64,000 bases of DNA from Pedobacter boryungensis (GCF_013204825.1 NZ_JABMKV010000003.1:62001-126000), one strand, 5' to 3'. Positions 50,297 to 59,538 are shown, counted from the stretch's first letter. Made by a program: numbers and translations. Notes: generated from the letters alone by a model not told the origin.

Positions 50297-51655
50297 ATGA
50301 TAAAAAACAATAACAGGAACAGTCGCGATGACAAGTCCAAATCGGGCGATAGAAGTACAAGCAGAAGACCTGCAGGCACTGATAAACCTAAGAGTAGATT
50401 TAACGACAAAGACGGAAAAGAAAATTCTGGATTTGACAAAAAAGAAGATAAAGAAAAACGCAAATCTGGTTTTGCGGCTGGCGACAGAAAAGAATACAAA
50501 CCAAGAACATCTCGCGATGGCGATTCGAAGCCATACTCAAAACAAGCATCTGGGAAAGATTTTAAAGCTAGAACATCAGCTGGAAAAGATTTCAAACCTA
50601 GAACCGATAGAGACGAATCTAAAAGTGATAGTAAAGGCGGTTTTAAACCTTGGGAAAAGAAAGAAAGTGGCAATGCCGGATATAAACCAAGGGCATATAA
50701 AGAAGGTAGCTCAAGAGATGAGAATACGGAAGGTAAACGTAGCTACATTAAAAAAGATAATTTCATAACAGACGGCGACAAATCGAAGTTCGCTGATAAA
50801 AAAAGTGGCACATCTAGAAGTACAGATAGCCGCCCATACCGAAAACGCGATGAAGGAGGCTATAAAGGTAAAGAATATCGTGGCGAAAGGATAGCTCCTG
50901 CTACTAGAGCAAGAAAAACTCAAGAACCGAAAGATGATGGCTTAATTCGTTTAAATCGTTACATCGCAAACTCTGGCATTTGTTCTCGTCGCAAGGCGGA
51001 TGAATTGATTGAAGCAGGTGTAATTTCTGTAAATGGATCTCCAGTTTCTGAATTAGGTCATAAAATTGATCCTTACAAAGACGAAGTACGTTACAATGGC
51101 GAATTGCTAAAACGTGAAAAGAAAGTTTACGTTTTATTAAACAAGCCTAAAGATTATATCACTACTACAGATGATCCTCAAGAACGCAGAACGGTAATGC
51201 AATTGGTAGAGAAAGCAAGTCGTGAACGTATTTACCCAGTTGGTCGCTTAGACAGAAATACAACAGGGTTAATTTTGATGACTAATGACGGAGAATTGGC
51301 AGATAAATTATCGCATCCTAAAAATGGCATTACTAAAATTTACCATGTAGAATTAAACAAAAGTTTAAGCCAAGGCGATTTCAATAAAATTCAATTCGGT
51401 TTAGAATTAGAAGATGGTTTGATCAAGCCAGATAATGTTTCTTACGTAGCGGGCGCATCAAAACGTGAGGTTGGCATTCAAATTCATAGTGGTAAAAACC
51501 GTATTGTACGTAGAATATTTGAACATTTAGGTTACGATGTGGTTAAACTTGATCGTGTAGTATATGGTAATTTAACTAAAAAAGATTTGCCAAGAGGCAG
51601 ATGGCGTTTTTTAGAAGAACATGAATTAATTCAAATTAAACATTTGATCAAATAA
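50297..51655 (+). CDS. RluB-type 23S rRNA pseudouridine synthase with long charged N-terminus
   Basis: 452 residues. Residues 1-210 are low-complexity and rich in Lys, Arg, Asp, Ser and Gly (NRNSRDDKSKSGDRS...), probably disordered and RNA-binding. They are followed by an S4 domain (IRLNRYIANSGICSRRKADELI) and the RsuA/RluB catalytic domain. The catalytic Asp is in GRLDRNTTGLILMT. GKNRIVRRIFEHLGYDVVKLDR is typical of the C-terminus. It converts a 23S rRNA uridine to pseudouridine. Start ATG is the only good candidate; a terminator follows. Confidence 0.93.
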   Translation: MIKNNNRNSRDDKSKSGDRSTSRRPAGTDKPKSRFNDKDGKENSGFDKKEDKEKRKSGFAAGDRKEYKPRTSRDGDSKPYSKQASGKDFKARTSAGKDFKPRTDRDESKSDSKGGFKPWEKKESGNAGYKPRAYKEGSSRDENTEGKRSYIKKDNFITDGDKSKFADKKSGTSRSTDSRPYRKRDEGGYKGKEYRGERIAPATRARKTQEPKDDGLIRLNRYIANSGICSRRKADELIEAGVISVNGSPVSELGHKIDPYKDEVRYNGELLKREKKVYVLLNKPKDYITTTDDPQERRTVMQLVEKASRERIYPVGRLDRNTTGLILMTNDGELADKLSHPKNGITKIYHVELNKSLSQGDFNKIQFGLELEDGLIKPDNVSYVAGASKREVGIQIHSGKNRIVRRIFEHLGYDVVKLDRVVYGNLTKKDLPRGRWRFLEEHELIQIKHLIK

Positions 51656-51677
51656 TGCTGCAAAGCATAAAAGTTAT

Positions 51678-51716
51678 AAAAGTCGTTAGTTAATGCTAGC
51701 GACTTTTTGTTTTTTA
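51678..51716 (+). terminator. Rho-independent terminator after RluB-type gene
   Basis: AAAAGTCGTTAG, loop TTAATG, CTAGCGACTTTT with one wobble, then T-run. Confidence 0.85.
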
Positions 51717-51784
51717 GCGGAATCCAAAATTTTTCTTTAGGTCTTTTTCTTTGTGTACTTTGCATTAAAATTGAATCCAATCTC

Positions 51785-52891
51785 ATGAAAAAATATTTCT
51801 TCATTTTATTAGCTATTTTTTTAACTTTTCAAACCCAAGCTCAAAACTATAATTTACTCATTGGAACATATACAAATAAGGGAAATAGCGAAGGAATTTA
51901 TGTTTATTCTTATAATGGTTTAACTGCAGAAACGAGCTTAAAAAGCATTGCTAAAAACGTAGTTAACCCAAGTTATTTAGCGGTTAGCGGAAATAAAAAA
52001 TTTGTTTATAGTGTTAATGAAGATGGAAAAAATAGTGCTGTTAGTGCATTTAGCTTTAATTCTCAAAGTGGAGATTTGTCCTTCTTAAATAAAAAATCTT
52101 CTGAAGGAGCTGATCCATGCTATATTGCTATTGATGATAAAAATGTAATTTTAGCAAATTATAGTGGCGGAACAATTTCAGTTTTTGGCCGCAATGCAGA
52201 TGGATCATTATCTGATGCAAAACAAATTATACAGCATACTGGTAGAAGCATTGACCCCAAGAAGAGACAAGAAAGTGCACATGTGCACCAAGTTCAATTT
52301 ACACCAGATCATAAATATCTAATCAGCAATGATTTGGGAGAAGATCTTATTTACATTTACAATTACAATGCTGCAAGTATTGACAAGATATTAACCATAA
52401 AAATAGTTATTAAAACAAATGCAGGTACAGGTCCAAGACATTTAGTATTTAGTCCGAATGGTAAGTTTGCGTATTTAGCTCATGAATTTAATGGTAACAT
52501 TACTGCATTTAGCTATGCAAATGGAAATTTGAAAAAACTTCATGAAATTGCTACTGTTCCAAAAGACTTTACTGGCAAAATAGATGGTGCAGATATTCAT
52601 ATATCTCCCGATGGCAAGTTTTTGTATGAAACCAATCGTGGTGATGCAAATACAATTGCTGTATTTTCTATTCTTCCCACTGGGATACTAAAATTTATAG
52701 AACGAGTAAGTACATTAGGCAAAGGGCCTCGAAATTTCGCGATTGACCCAAGCGGCAACCATGTATTGGTGGCGCATCAATACACTAATGATGTGGTAAT
52801 TTTTAATAGAAATAAAATTACCGGCACTTTAAAAGATAGTAGCAAAAGAATTAGTGTAGGTGTACCTGTTTGTTTGATTTTTAGCAAATAA
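51785..52891 (+). CDS. Secreted lactonase-family beta-propeller protein
   Basis: 368 residues from the ATG at 51785 (MKKYFFILLAIFLTFQTQAQ), which gives a proper signal peptide; a longer ORF starting in the terminator is rejected. The mature protein is one seven-bladed propeller of the 6-phosphogluconolactonase/muconate-cyclase group: LLIGTYTNKGNSEGIYVY, SAHVHQVQFTPDHKYL, GPRHLVFSPNGKFAYL, GADIHISPDGKFLYETNRG, GPRNFAIDPSGNHVLVAHQ. Periplasmic location argues against a pentose-phosphate role; it may hydrolyse sugar lactones. Stop is 1 nt from the convergent bshA stop. Confidence 0.87.
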   Translation: MKKYFFILLAIFLTFQTQAQNYNLLIGTYTNKGNSEGIYVYSYNGLTAETSLKSIAKNVVNPSYLAVSGNKKFVYSVNEDGKNSAVSAFSFNSQSGDLSFLNKKSSEGADPCYIAIDDKNVILANYSGGTISVFGRNADGSLSDAKQIIQHTGRSIDPKKRQESAHVHQVQFTPDHKYLISNDLGEDLIYIYNYNAASIDKILTIKIVIKTNAGTGPRHLVFSPNGKFAYLAHEFNGNITAFSYANGNLKKLHEIATVPKDFTGKIDGADIHISPDGKFLYETNRGDANTIAVFSILPTGILKFIERVSTLGKGPRNFAIDPSGNHVLVAHQYTNDVVIFNRNKITGTLKDSSKRISVGVPVCLIFSK

Positions 52892-52892
52892 C

Positions 52893-54032
52893 TTAATTAG
52901 CTACTAAAGATTTTTCTATTACTTCTTTATAGTAATCAATGTACATTGGCAATATCTTCTTTAAATCAAAATCTTGAGCTCTTTTTAGTGCGTTTTCTTT
53001 AAAATAATTCAACGTATCTTCATTGCTTAAAATAGTGATTGCTTTATTCGCCATATCTTCAATATCACCTACTTCGCACATATAGCCGCAATAATCATCT
53101 ATATTTAATTCTGGTAACCCACCAGCATTAGATGTAATTACCGGAACTTTACACGCCATAGCTTCTAACGCAGCTAAACCGAAACTTTCAGATTCTGATG
53201 GCATGATAAATAAATCAGAAACCGATAAAATTTCTTCAACAGCATCTTGTTTACCTAAAAACCTTACGTTTTCGCAGATATTCAATTGTCTACAAAGCTG
53301 TTCATTTGAAGTACGTTCTGGCCCATCTCCTACCATTAATAATTTAGAAGGAATTCTTTCTTGCACTTTCTGAAACATCTTGATCACATCTTCTGTACGT
53401 TTTACTTTTCTAAAATTAGACGTATGAATTAAAATCCGTTCGTTATTTGGAGCAATAGCTTTTTTAAAATGTCCTTTAGGCTGTAAACTAAATCGATTAA
53501 AATCTATAAAATTCGGAATTACCTTAATATCCTTTTGAATATCGAAATGTTTGTAGGTATCCTCTTTTAAATCTTGAGAAACTGTAGTAATGCCATCGCT
53601 CTGATTGATGGAGAAGGTAACCACAGGTTTATAAGTTGCATCTTTACCTACCAAGGTTATATCTGTACCATGTAAAGTAGTTACGAAAGGAATATTAATG
53701 CCGTAAGTTGCTAAGATCTGCTTTGCCATAAACGCTGCAGATGCATGAGGAATAGCGTAATGCACATGCAAAAGATCCAATTTCTCAAAACGAACTACAT
53801 CGACCAATTTACTGGCTAAAGCGGATTCGTAAGGTGCATAGTCAAATAATGGATAATCTCTTACCGATACTTCATGGTAAAACAAATTAGCCGAGAAAAA
53901 ATCTAATCGAGCAGGCTGGCTATACGTGATAAAATGAACCTGATGGCCTTCATTTGCAAGAGCTTTACCTAATTCAGTTGCAACAACACCGCTTCCACCA
54001 AATGTAGGGTAACAAACAATTCCTATTTTCAT
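52893..54032 (-). CDS. bshA: N-acetyl-alpha-D-glucosaminyl L-malate synthase
   Basis: 379 residues. GT4 glycosyltransferase joining UDP-GlcNAc and L-malate, the first step of bacillithiol synthesis. The N-terminus MKIGIVCYPTFGGSGVVATELG is diagnostic. HVHYAIPHASAAFMA, TTLHGTDITLVG and PSESESFGLAALEAMACKVPVI (donor-binding E-x7-E) follow. The ATG at 54032 is taken over the preceding in-frame TTG. bshB and bshC are not in the window. The YtxJ gene at 27633 fits the same thiol system. Confidence 0.94.
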   Translation of the reverse strand: MKIGIVCYPTFGGSGVVATELGKALANEGHQVHFITYSQPARLDFFSANLFYHEVSVRDYPLFDYAPYESALASKLVDVVRFEKLDLLHVHYAIPHASAAFMAKQILATYGINIPFVTTLHGTDITLVGKDATYKPVVTFSINQSDGITTVSQDLKEDTYKHFDIQKDIKVIPNFIDFNRFSLQPKGHFKKAIAPNNERILIHTSNFRKVKRTEDVIKMFQKVQERIPSKLLMVGDGPERTSNEQLCRQLNICENVRFLGKQDAVEEILSVSDLFIMPSESESFGLAALEAMACKVPVITSNAGGLPELNIDDYCGYMCEVGDIEDMANKAITILSNEDTLNYFKENALKRAQDFDLKKILPMYIDYYKEVIEKSLVAN

Positions 54033-54153
54033 CAATATTTTTATAAAATGTAAACCCTAAGTTTACAATAACAAATTAACCTATATCTTATTTAATTTGT
54101 GTTATCTATTGGTAATAAAATTGATGCTGAACAAAATGATTTAACGAAATAAA

Positions 54154-54636
54154 TTAATTTCTCATTTCTTCTTGAATCACTAAATACATTTCATTAGGGC
54201 GCTGGGTACCTATAAAATATTCCAAACCATCTCTATCAGTTAAAACGATAGCATCTTTACCAGAAGAATAAAAGCGAATGCTTCCTTTTTTATGTAGATT
54301 ATAAACAGGATTATTAAACATAAAATTACTATACGTTGCTTTGCGCACTTTTGTAATACTGTTTAAGTCTATTTTAACTTTTTTGGCAGTCCACAATCCA
54401 TCTATCACTACACTTTTATTCTCAATTCGTATTTTATACTGAATAAGAAATAAAAGAATAATTGAAACACCAATAATACCGAAACCAACTACCAGAAAGA
54501 GATCAACAGTATTATCCCGATCACGCTCATAAACATAGGCTGCAAAACAAAATGCTGCCATTACAAGCCTAATACATATCCGGATATAATCACGACCAAT
54601 GTATTGTTTTTCGATATAAATATTTCTGTGATCCAT
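54154..54636 (-). CDS. Hypothetical membrane protein, PH-like
   Basis: 160 residues. Two membrane segments (about 21-35 and 45-65: RLVMAAFCFAAYVY, LFLVVGFGIIGVSIILLFLI) and a soluble C-terminal domain with alternating beta strands (KSVVIDGLWTAKKVKIDLNSITKVRKA) resembling a bacterial PH domain. Start ATG overlaps the tilS stop by one base (TAATG), so it is cotranscribed with tilS. I do not recognise a named family. Confidence 0.7.
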   Translation of the reverse strand: MDHRNIYIEKQYIGRDYIRICIRLVMAAFCFAAYVYERDRDNTVDLFLVVGFGIIGVSIILLFLIQYKIRIENKSVVIDGLWTAKKVKIDLNSITKVRKATYSNFMFNNPVYNLHKKGSIRFYSSGKDAIVLTDRDGLEYFIGTQRPNEMYLVIQEEMRN

Positions 54637-55970
54637 TATGTATTTAACAATTCGAATATAGCAACTTTTTTCGTTGTTGCATTTACTTTATATCTATTGT
54701 CCTGCCGTAAACCTGCAACCCAAATTATTTCTCCATTTCCATTAATTATTAAGGGAATTTTTTCTTTTTGTGGCAATGGCACTTTACTATCAATTAAAAA
54801 ATCGCTGAGCTTTTTATACTGTTTCATTCCTAATGGCATAAATCGGTCGCCATCTTGTTTAAAACGAATAACCAAAGGAAATATCAATTTATCTGCATCT
54901 ACAAATGCTTTATCTCTGTTATTCTCAACTGCATTCGAATTAGTGTAAGAAATTAAAATATGCTGGTTTTCTACTAAAATTCGTTCATCTTGTGGATGTA
55001 TAAACTGATTTATATGCGGTTTTTCTTTAGGCAAGGCCGAAATTATAACCTCACTCCGATTGATAGTTGCACGATGTGTTTGGCTATAAAATGAAGTTCC
55101 ACTCTGTTTTGTTAATGATTCTAAGATTTCATCAACTACCTTATCTGTAAAATGATAGGGTTTTAACAGCTCGAAAAAAATTAATTTCTGAGGTTTTAAG
55201 AGTTGAATTTTCTCAATCGAAATATAAAAAGCATCATTATTCTCTCTTGCAATTTCTTGACGAGTTTTCTCAATTACGCTTTGCAAAACTTCTTCAGTTT
55301 GGGCGAACCGAGCAATATTCTGTGCAAATGTATGTTCTAAATTTTGATTTATTTCTCGCAGTTGCGGAATAACATTTAAACGTATTTTGTTACGAGCATA
55401 TTTAGTGCTTTCGTTCGAGCTGTCTTCAACAAAATTGATGTCATTTTCTTCTACAAACTCGTCAATTTGCTGTCGCGATAAAAATAATAAAGGCCTGATT
55501 AATTTATCCCTTTTAGGCAAAATACCATGCATGCCACTTATTCCTGTACCACGAGTTAAGTTGAGCAATAGAGTTTCAATAGAATCATTTTGATGATGCG
55601 CCAAAGCAATAAAATCATAACAATTTTCTTGTCTTATCGTTTCAAACCATTGATAACGTAAATCTCTAGCTGCCATTTGTATAGACAGTTGATGTTTATT
55701 CGCATAAGCTTTTGCATCAAAATGAACTACATGAAAAGGCACATCTAATGTTGTAGCTAAGAGTTTAACGAAAGCTTCATCACGTTGAGATTCATCTCCC
55801 CGCAAATTAAAATTACAGTGCGCTATACTAAATTGAAAATCTGCGAGTTTAAATAGCTGAGCCATCAGAACCGAATCTTTACCGCCACTTACCGCCAACA
55901 AGATTTTGTCTTGTTTAAGGAAAAGGGCATTTTTTTTGATGTAGTTTGTAAACTGCTGTAGCGGTAACAT
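54636..55970 (-). CDS. tilS: tRNA(Ile)-lysidine synthase
   Basis: 444 residues. Modifies C34 of the CAU-anticodon tRNA(Ile) with lysine so that it reads AUA; essential. The PP-loop is LLAVSGGKDSVLMAQLF. FSIAHCNFNLRGDES and IALAHHQNDSIETLLLNLTRGTGI are conserved. C-terminal TilS domains follow (KKLSDFLIDSKVPLPQKEKIPLI). Only 4 nt lie between an exact TATTTTTG box and the ATG. Confidence 0.95.
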   Translation of the reverse strand: MLPLQQFTNYIKKNALFLKQDKILLAVSGGKDSVLMAQLFKLADFQFSIAHCNFNLRGDESQRDEAFVKLLATTLDVPFHVVHFDAKAYANKHQLSIQMAARDLRYQWFETIRQENCYDFIALAHHQNDSIETLLLNLTRGTGISGMHGILPKRDKLIRPLLFLSRQQIDEFVEENDINFVEDSSNESTKYARNKIRLNVIPQLREINQNLEHTFAQNIARFAQTEEVLQSVIEKTRQEIARENNDAFYISIEKIQLLKPQKLIFFELLKPYHFTDKVVDEILESLTKQSGTSFYSQTHRATINRSEVIISALPKEKPHINQFIHPQDERILVENQHILISYTNSNAVENNRDKAFVDADKLIFPLVIRFKQDGDRFMPLGMKQYKKLSDFLIDSKVPLPQKEKIPLIINGNGEIIWVAGLRQDNRYKVNATTKKVAIFELLNT

Positions 55971-55974
55971 GTTT

Positions 55975-55982
55975 CAAAAATA
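55975..55982 (-). promoter_or_regulatory. Putative -7 box 4 nt before tilS
   Basis: Minus-strand TATTTTTG then AAAC then ATG. It is the divergent counterpart of the box before the OstA-like gene. Confidence 0.5.
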
Positions 55983-56029
55983 TTTAATTTAACCGTGATA
56001 AGCTTACATCATTAAAAAAAAATAAAACA

Positions 56030-56037
56030 TAACTTTG
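56030..56037 (+). promoter_or_regulatory. Putative -7 box 4 nt before OstA-like gene
   Basis: TAACTTTG, exact TAnnTTTG, ends 4 nt before the GTG at 56042. Confidence 0.5.
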
Positions 56038-56041
56038 TAAA

Positions 56042-58252
56042 GTGCAGAAATTACGCTTCTTCTTACTTTTGTTACTCTTCCCCAGTATGCTTTTTGCGCA
56101 ACAGCGGACTAAAATTGAATTAGTTTCTTCTGACCGATTAACTGTGGATACCAAAACAAATATAAATTATGTTATAAATCCAGTATTTAGACAAGATAAT
56201 GCTACTTTAAGATCTGATAGCGCTGTATTTTATAAAGATCGAAATTACTTTGAAGCCTTTAAAAATGTGCATATTAACCAAGGTGATACTGTAAATATTT
56301 ATTCTGACTTTTTGAATTATGATGGAAATGCAAAAAAAGCGCATTTATCAAATAATGTAAAAATGATTGATCCGACTTCTACGTTGACTACCAATGTATT
56401 GGATTACAATATGGCCACCAAAATTGGGGAATATAGTACTGGAGGAAAAATTGTAAATAAAGATGTAGTGCTTACCAGTAAAAGAGGTTATTACTTTGCC
56501 AATACCAAGGATGCTTATTTTAGGTATAATGTTGTGGTTGTTACACCACAAAGCACTATCAAATCTGATACACTACGTTACAACACCTTTACGAATTGGA
56601 CTTATTTTTACGGTCCGACAAATATAAAAGGCAAAGACGATAATTTATATACCGAAAATGGCGCTTACAATACCAAAAGTGAAAATGCGTATTTCGGCAA
56701 AAAAAATCTGTATACACAAAATACGAAATCATTAAAAGGTGATAGCTTATATTATTACGGTAAAACCGGATATGGTAGAGCGGTAAAAAACATTGTATTT
56801 ATTGACACTTCGGATAGAACACTTTTACGCGGACAATTGGGCGAATATTACAAAGCAGATGAACGTGTCGTCGTAACTAAAAATGCATATTTCGGAATGG
56901 CCACTAAAGATTCTATTACGGTAAAAAATAAAAAAATACCTGATACGCTTTGGCTTGGTGCCGATACTTTAGCAACACAAAAAGTTTTACAACACACACT
57001 AAAGCTCCTTAATAAACCTATAATTCAGAAAGACAATGAGGTTGGGTCTGAAGATGAAAAAGCAAAAGAAGAAAAGGAGAAAGAGAAAGCCGAAGCCAAA
57101 AAAGCTGCAGCAGCGCAAATTGTAAAAAGACCTGTTGTTGTAAATACTGATACGAAAAAACTGAGCAAAAAAGAAAGAAAACTAGCCGAACAACAGGCTA
57201 AAGATTTGAAAAATAATCCACCTCCTATAAAGTTATTGGATAGTACAAAAATAAATACAGATAGTGTAAAAAAGGATAGTTTAATAAAAGTTGTACCTCC
57301 GCCTACAGTAAATAAAACGATAGCACCAAGCAATAAGGATTCTGTTCAAACCGCTAAAAAAATTGCGCTAAAACCAGATGATAAAAAAGCAATTTCTACT
57401 GTTACAAATGGAATTAAGTCAAAAATCGCAAATCCTAATCCACTTAAAAAAGATAGTACTGCGGTTTTTAATCCTGCGGATACAGTAAGAACGCGGGTTA
57501 TTAAAGCGTTTCACAACGTAAGGGTTTTTAAATCTAATATGCAAGCAAAGGCAGATTCGTTGTTTTATACCGCCGCAGATTCTACTTTACGGTGGTATAA
57601 AAATCCCATTTTATGGTCGGAAGGAACACAACAAACTGGTGACACCATTCATGTTTTTTTCAAGAATGACAAAATCCATAGTTTTCAAGTTTTACAAAAT
57701 GGTTTTTTAGTAAATGTAGAAACCGATTCTACCAAATTTAACCAGGTAAAAGGAAAGAAAATTACAGGCTTTTTTAGAGAAGGAGAATTAAGAAATATGT
57801 ATGTGGATGGCAATGCAGAAAGCATATATTATTCTAAAGATGATAAAGGGAATTATGATAAAATGAACCAATCTGTGAGTAGCCGAATTAAATTTCTATT
57901 TAAAGACAAAGAGCTAACAGACATTTTATACATTAAAGAAGCAGAGGGCGCAACAAACCCAATGAACAAATTACCAAAAGAAACACTTTTAACCGGTTTT
58001 ATTTGGAAACCAGAGTTAAGACCTGTTAGCAAAGCTGATATTATTAAAGGTAAACCTGCGGTAAAACCTACTTCTAAGAACACTACGGCAAAACCAACAG
58101 TAAAAGTAACTGGAAATGATCCATCTGGTATAAAACCAATTTTGCCACCCAAAAAAACTACAGGAGATCTGAATAAAAGCAAAACACTTGTTAAACCTGC
58201 CATTGCTCCTCCAGTAAAAGTTGATACTACTAAAACAAAAATTCAGCCTTAA
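56042..58252 (+). CDS. OstA-like (LptA/LptD N-domain) outer-membrane biogenesis protein
   Basis: 736 residues starting at GTG; the signal peptide MQKLRFFLLLLLFPSMLFAQ begins at that codon, so the start is well supported. Residues 20-330 form OstA-like beta-jelly-roll repeats (NATLRSDSAVFYKDRNYFEAF, IYSDFLNYDGNAKKAHLSNNVKM). A Lys/Glu/Ala-rich and Pro-rich segment (about 335-480) interrupts. A second OstA-like part (about 485-660, KAFHNVRVFKSNMQAKADS) and a basic Pro-rich tail follow. It is probably a periplasmic LPS transport component related to LptA. Divergent from tilS. Confidence 0.83.
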   Translation: MQKLRFFLLLLLFPSMLFAQQRTKIELVSSDRLTVDTKTNINYVINPVFRQDNATLRSDSAVFYKDRNYFEAFKNVHINQGDTVNIYSDFLNYDGNAKKAHLSNNVKMIDPTSTLTTNVLDYNMATKIGEYSTGGKIVNKDVVLTSKRGYYFANTKDAYFRYNVVVVTPQSTIKSDTLRYNTFTNWTYFYGPTNIKGKDDNLYTENGAYNTKSENAYFGKKNLYTQNTKSLKGDSLYYYGKTGYGRAVKNIVFIDTSDRTLLRGQLGEYYKADERVVVTKNAYFGMATKDSITVKNKKIPDTLWLGADTLATQKVLQHTLKLLNKPIIQKDNEVGSEDEKAKEEKEKEKAEAKKAAAAQIVKRPVVVNTDTKKLSKKERKLAEQQAKDLKNNPPPIKLLDSTKINTDSVKKDSLIKVVPPPTVNKTIAPSNKDSVQTAKKIALKPDDKKAISTVTNGIKSKIANPNPLKKDSTAVFNPADTVRTRVIKAFHNVRVFKSNMQAKADSLFYTAADSTLRWYKNPILWSEGTQQTGDTIHVFFKNDKIHSFQVLQNGFLVNVETDSTKFNQVKGKKITGFFREGELRNMYVDGNAESIYYSKDDKGNYDKMNQSVSSRIKFLFKDKELTDILYIKEAEGATNPMNKLPKETLLTGFIWKPELRPVSKADIIKGKPAVKPTSKNTTAKPTVKVTGNDPSGIKPILPPKKTTGDLNKSKTLVKPAIAPPVKVDTTKTKIQP

Positions 58253-58262
58253 ATTAGTAGCA

Positions 58263-58841
58263 TTAGCTCCCTTGTAAAAAGGAAATCAGTTTTTGCATGG
58301 CTAATGCTCTGTGACTGATTTTATTTTTTTGCTCTATATCCATCTCCGCAAACGTAATAGAATAGCCATTTGGCTCAAATATCGGATCGTAGCCAAAACC
58401 ATTTTCTCCTACTGGTGAAGTTCTCAATTTGCCATAAATTACTCCTTCAAAAAGATGATTTTTTCCATTTTTGATTAGAGAAATTACTGTTTTGAAACGA
58501 GCATTACGATTGGTGATGCCTTCCATTTTTTGGAGCAAGAATTTCATATTTTCCGCATCACCTCTGGCCCCACTATATCTTGCAGAATAAATTCCAGGCT
58601 CATTATTTAGCGCCTCAACTTCCAATCCGCTATCATCTGCAAAACAATCTATATGATAATTTTCTACTACATACGTACTTTTTAAAGTTGCATTTTCAGC
58701 AAATGTACTTCCAGTTTCTGGAATATCTACATCACAACCAATACCGGCTAAATTTAAAACCTCATATTTAGGCGCTAATAACTTACTAACCTCTAGTGTT
58801 TTATGGGCATTATTTGTCGCGAAAACTAATTGATTAGCCAT
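58263..58841 (-). CDS. rdgB: Non-canonical purine NTP pyrophosphatase (RdgB/HAM1)
   Basis: 192 residues. Removes dITP, ITP and XTP from the nucleotide pool. Motifs in order: VFATNNAHKTLEVSKLL at the start, IPETGSTFAENATLKS, CFADDSGLEVEALN, PGIYSARYSG, GFGYDPIFEPNG and KNKISHRALAM. Normal length. It overlaps the upstream gene's end by 8 bp and is only 10 nt from the convergent OstA-like stop. Confidence 0.95.
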   Translation of the reverse strand: MANQLVFATNNAHKTLEVSKLLAPKYEVLNLAGIGCDVDIPETGSTFAENATLKSTYVVENYHIDCFADDSGLEVEALNNEPGIYSARYSGARGDAENMKFLLQKMEGITNRNARFKTVISLIKNGKNHLFEGVIYGKLRTSPVGENGFGYDPIFEPNGYSITFAEMDIEQKNKISHRALAMQKLISFLQGS

Positions 58842-59442
58842 TTTTTAACTGTTGTAAAGTTGTCCATAGGATTTTTTTACTAGGCTGATCACTATTTAAA
58901 TCATGCAAATTCGATGTAAAAATTAATCGTGTATTGCCAACTGTAAATAATTGATTTAAGGCTTGCGTGGCTAAACCTAGTTGCTGAGTTCCAACACCGA
59001 AAGATAATACCAATTGGCAATTAAAGAACCCTTTTAAATCTTCGAAAGTTGCACCAACATAATTTGCATAATTAACCAATGCAAAATCGCTGTTTGTTAG
59101 TTCAATGGCTTTTACCAATTTACGTAACAGCTCTGTACCTTGCTCAGAACTTACTTTATTCTCATTATCATTTACTAAAATCAAAATACCTTTTTGATTT
59201 TTCCCTAAGAACTTAAACTCTTTTTTTAGAGCTGGTTTTGGCTCTTCAACAACTAATGGCAAATCTGCAATATCGTTTATTTCCTTTACTGGCGAAGTAC
59301 CCTCAATTTTTTGGGCGATATCTGGGCTCCTATTAACTAACTCTACAAAAGCATTTTGCACATCATCTTTTACCAGATAAATATCGTCTGTAAAAAATAA
59401 ACGTAAGGCTTCTGCGTTACTTGTTAGTTGGTTATCCATCAT
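58834..59442 (-). CDS. Hypothetical protein upstream of rdgB
   Basis: 202 residues, soluble, no signal peptide. It has a helical N-terminus (TSNAEALRLFFTDDIYLVKDD), an acidic linker, then an alpha/beta part (FKFLGKNQKGILILVNDNENK.. and LVLSFGVGTQQLGLATQALN). I do not recognise the family. The two start codons ATG ATG at 59442/59439 are equivalent. Its 8-bp overlap with rdgB shows that they form one operon. Confidence 0.7.
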   Translation of the reverse strand: MMDNQLTSNAEALRLFFTDDIYLVKDDVQNAFVELVNRSPDIAQKIEGTSPVKEINDIADLPLVVEEPKPALKKEFKFLGKNQKGILILVNDNENKVSSEQGTELLRKLVKAIELTNSDFALVNYANYVGATFEDLKGFFNCQLVLSFGVGTQQLGLATQALNQLFTVGNTRLIFTSNLHDLNSDQPSKKILWTTLQQLKNG

Positions 59443-59538
59443 ATCTTTTTAATGAAAATTATTTTCTGTTAAAATTAGTTAAATATCTTATTATAGCGCC
59501 TTAATTTGTTACTTTTATCCATTAAAATTATATAGCTG

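Noticed and set aside
50328..50768. 146-aa ORF in another frame of the pseudouridine synthase N-terminus
   Set aside because: It arises from the lysine-rich low-complexity DNA. The main frame leads into a conserved enzyme.
57025..57333. 102-aa hydrophobic ORF antisense to the OstA-like gene
   Set aside because: The antisense of a Lys/Glu-rich segment reads as Phe/Leu/Ser, so this is a composition artefact.
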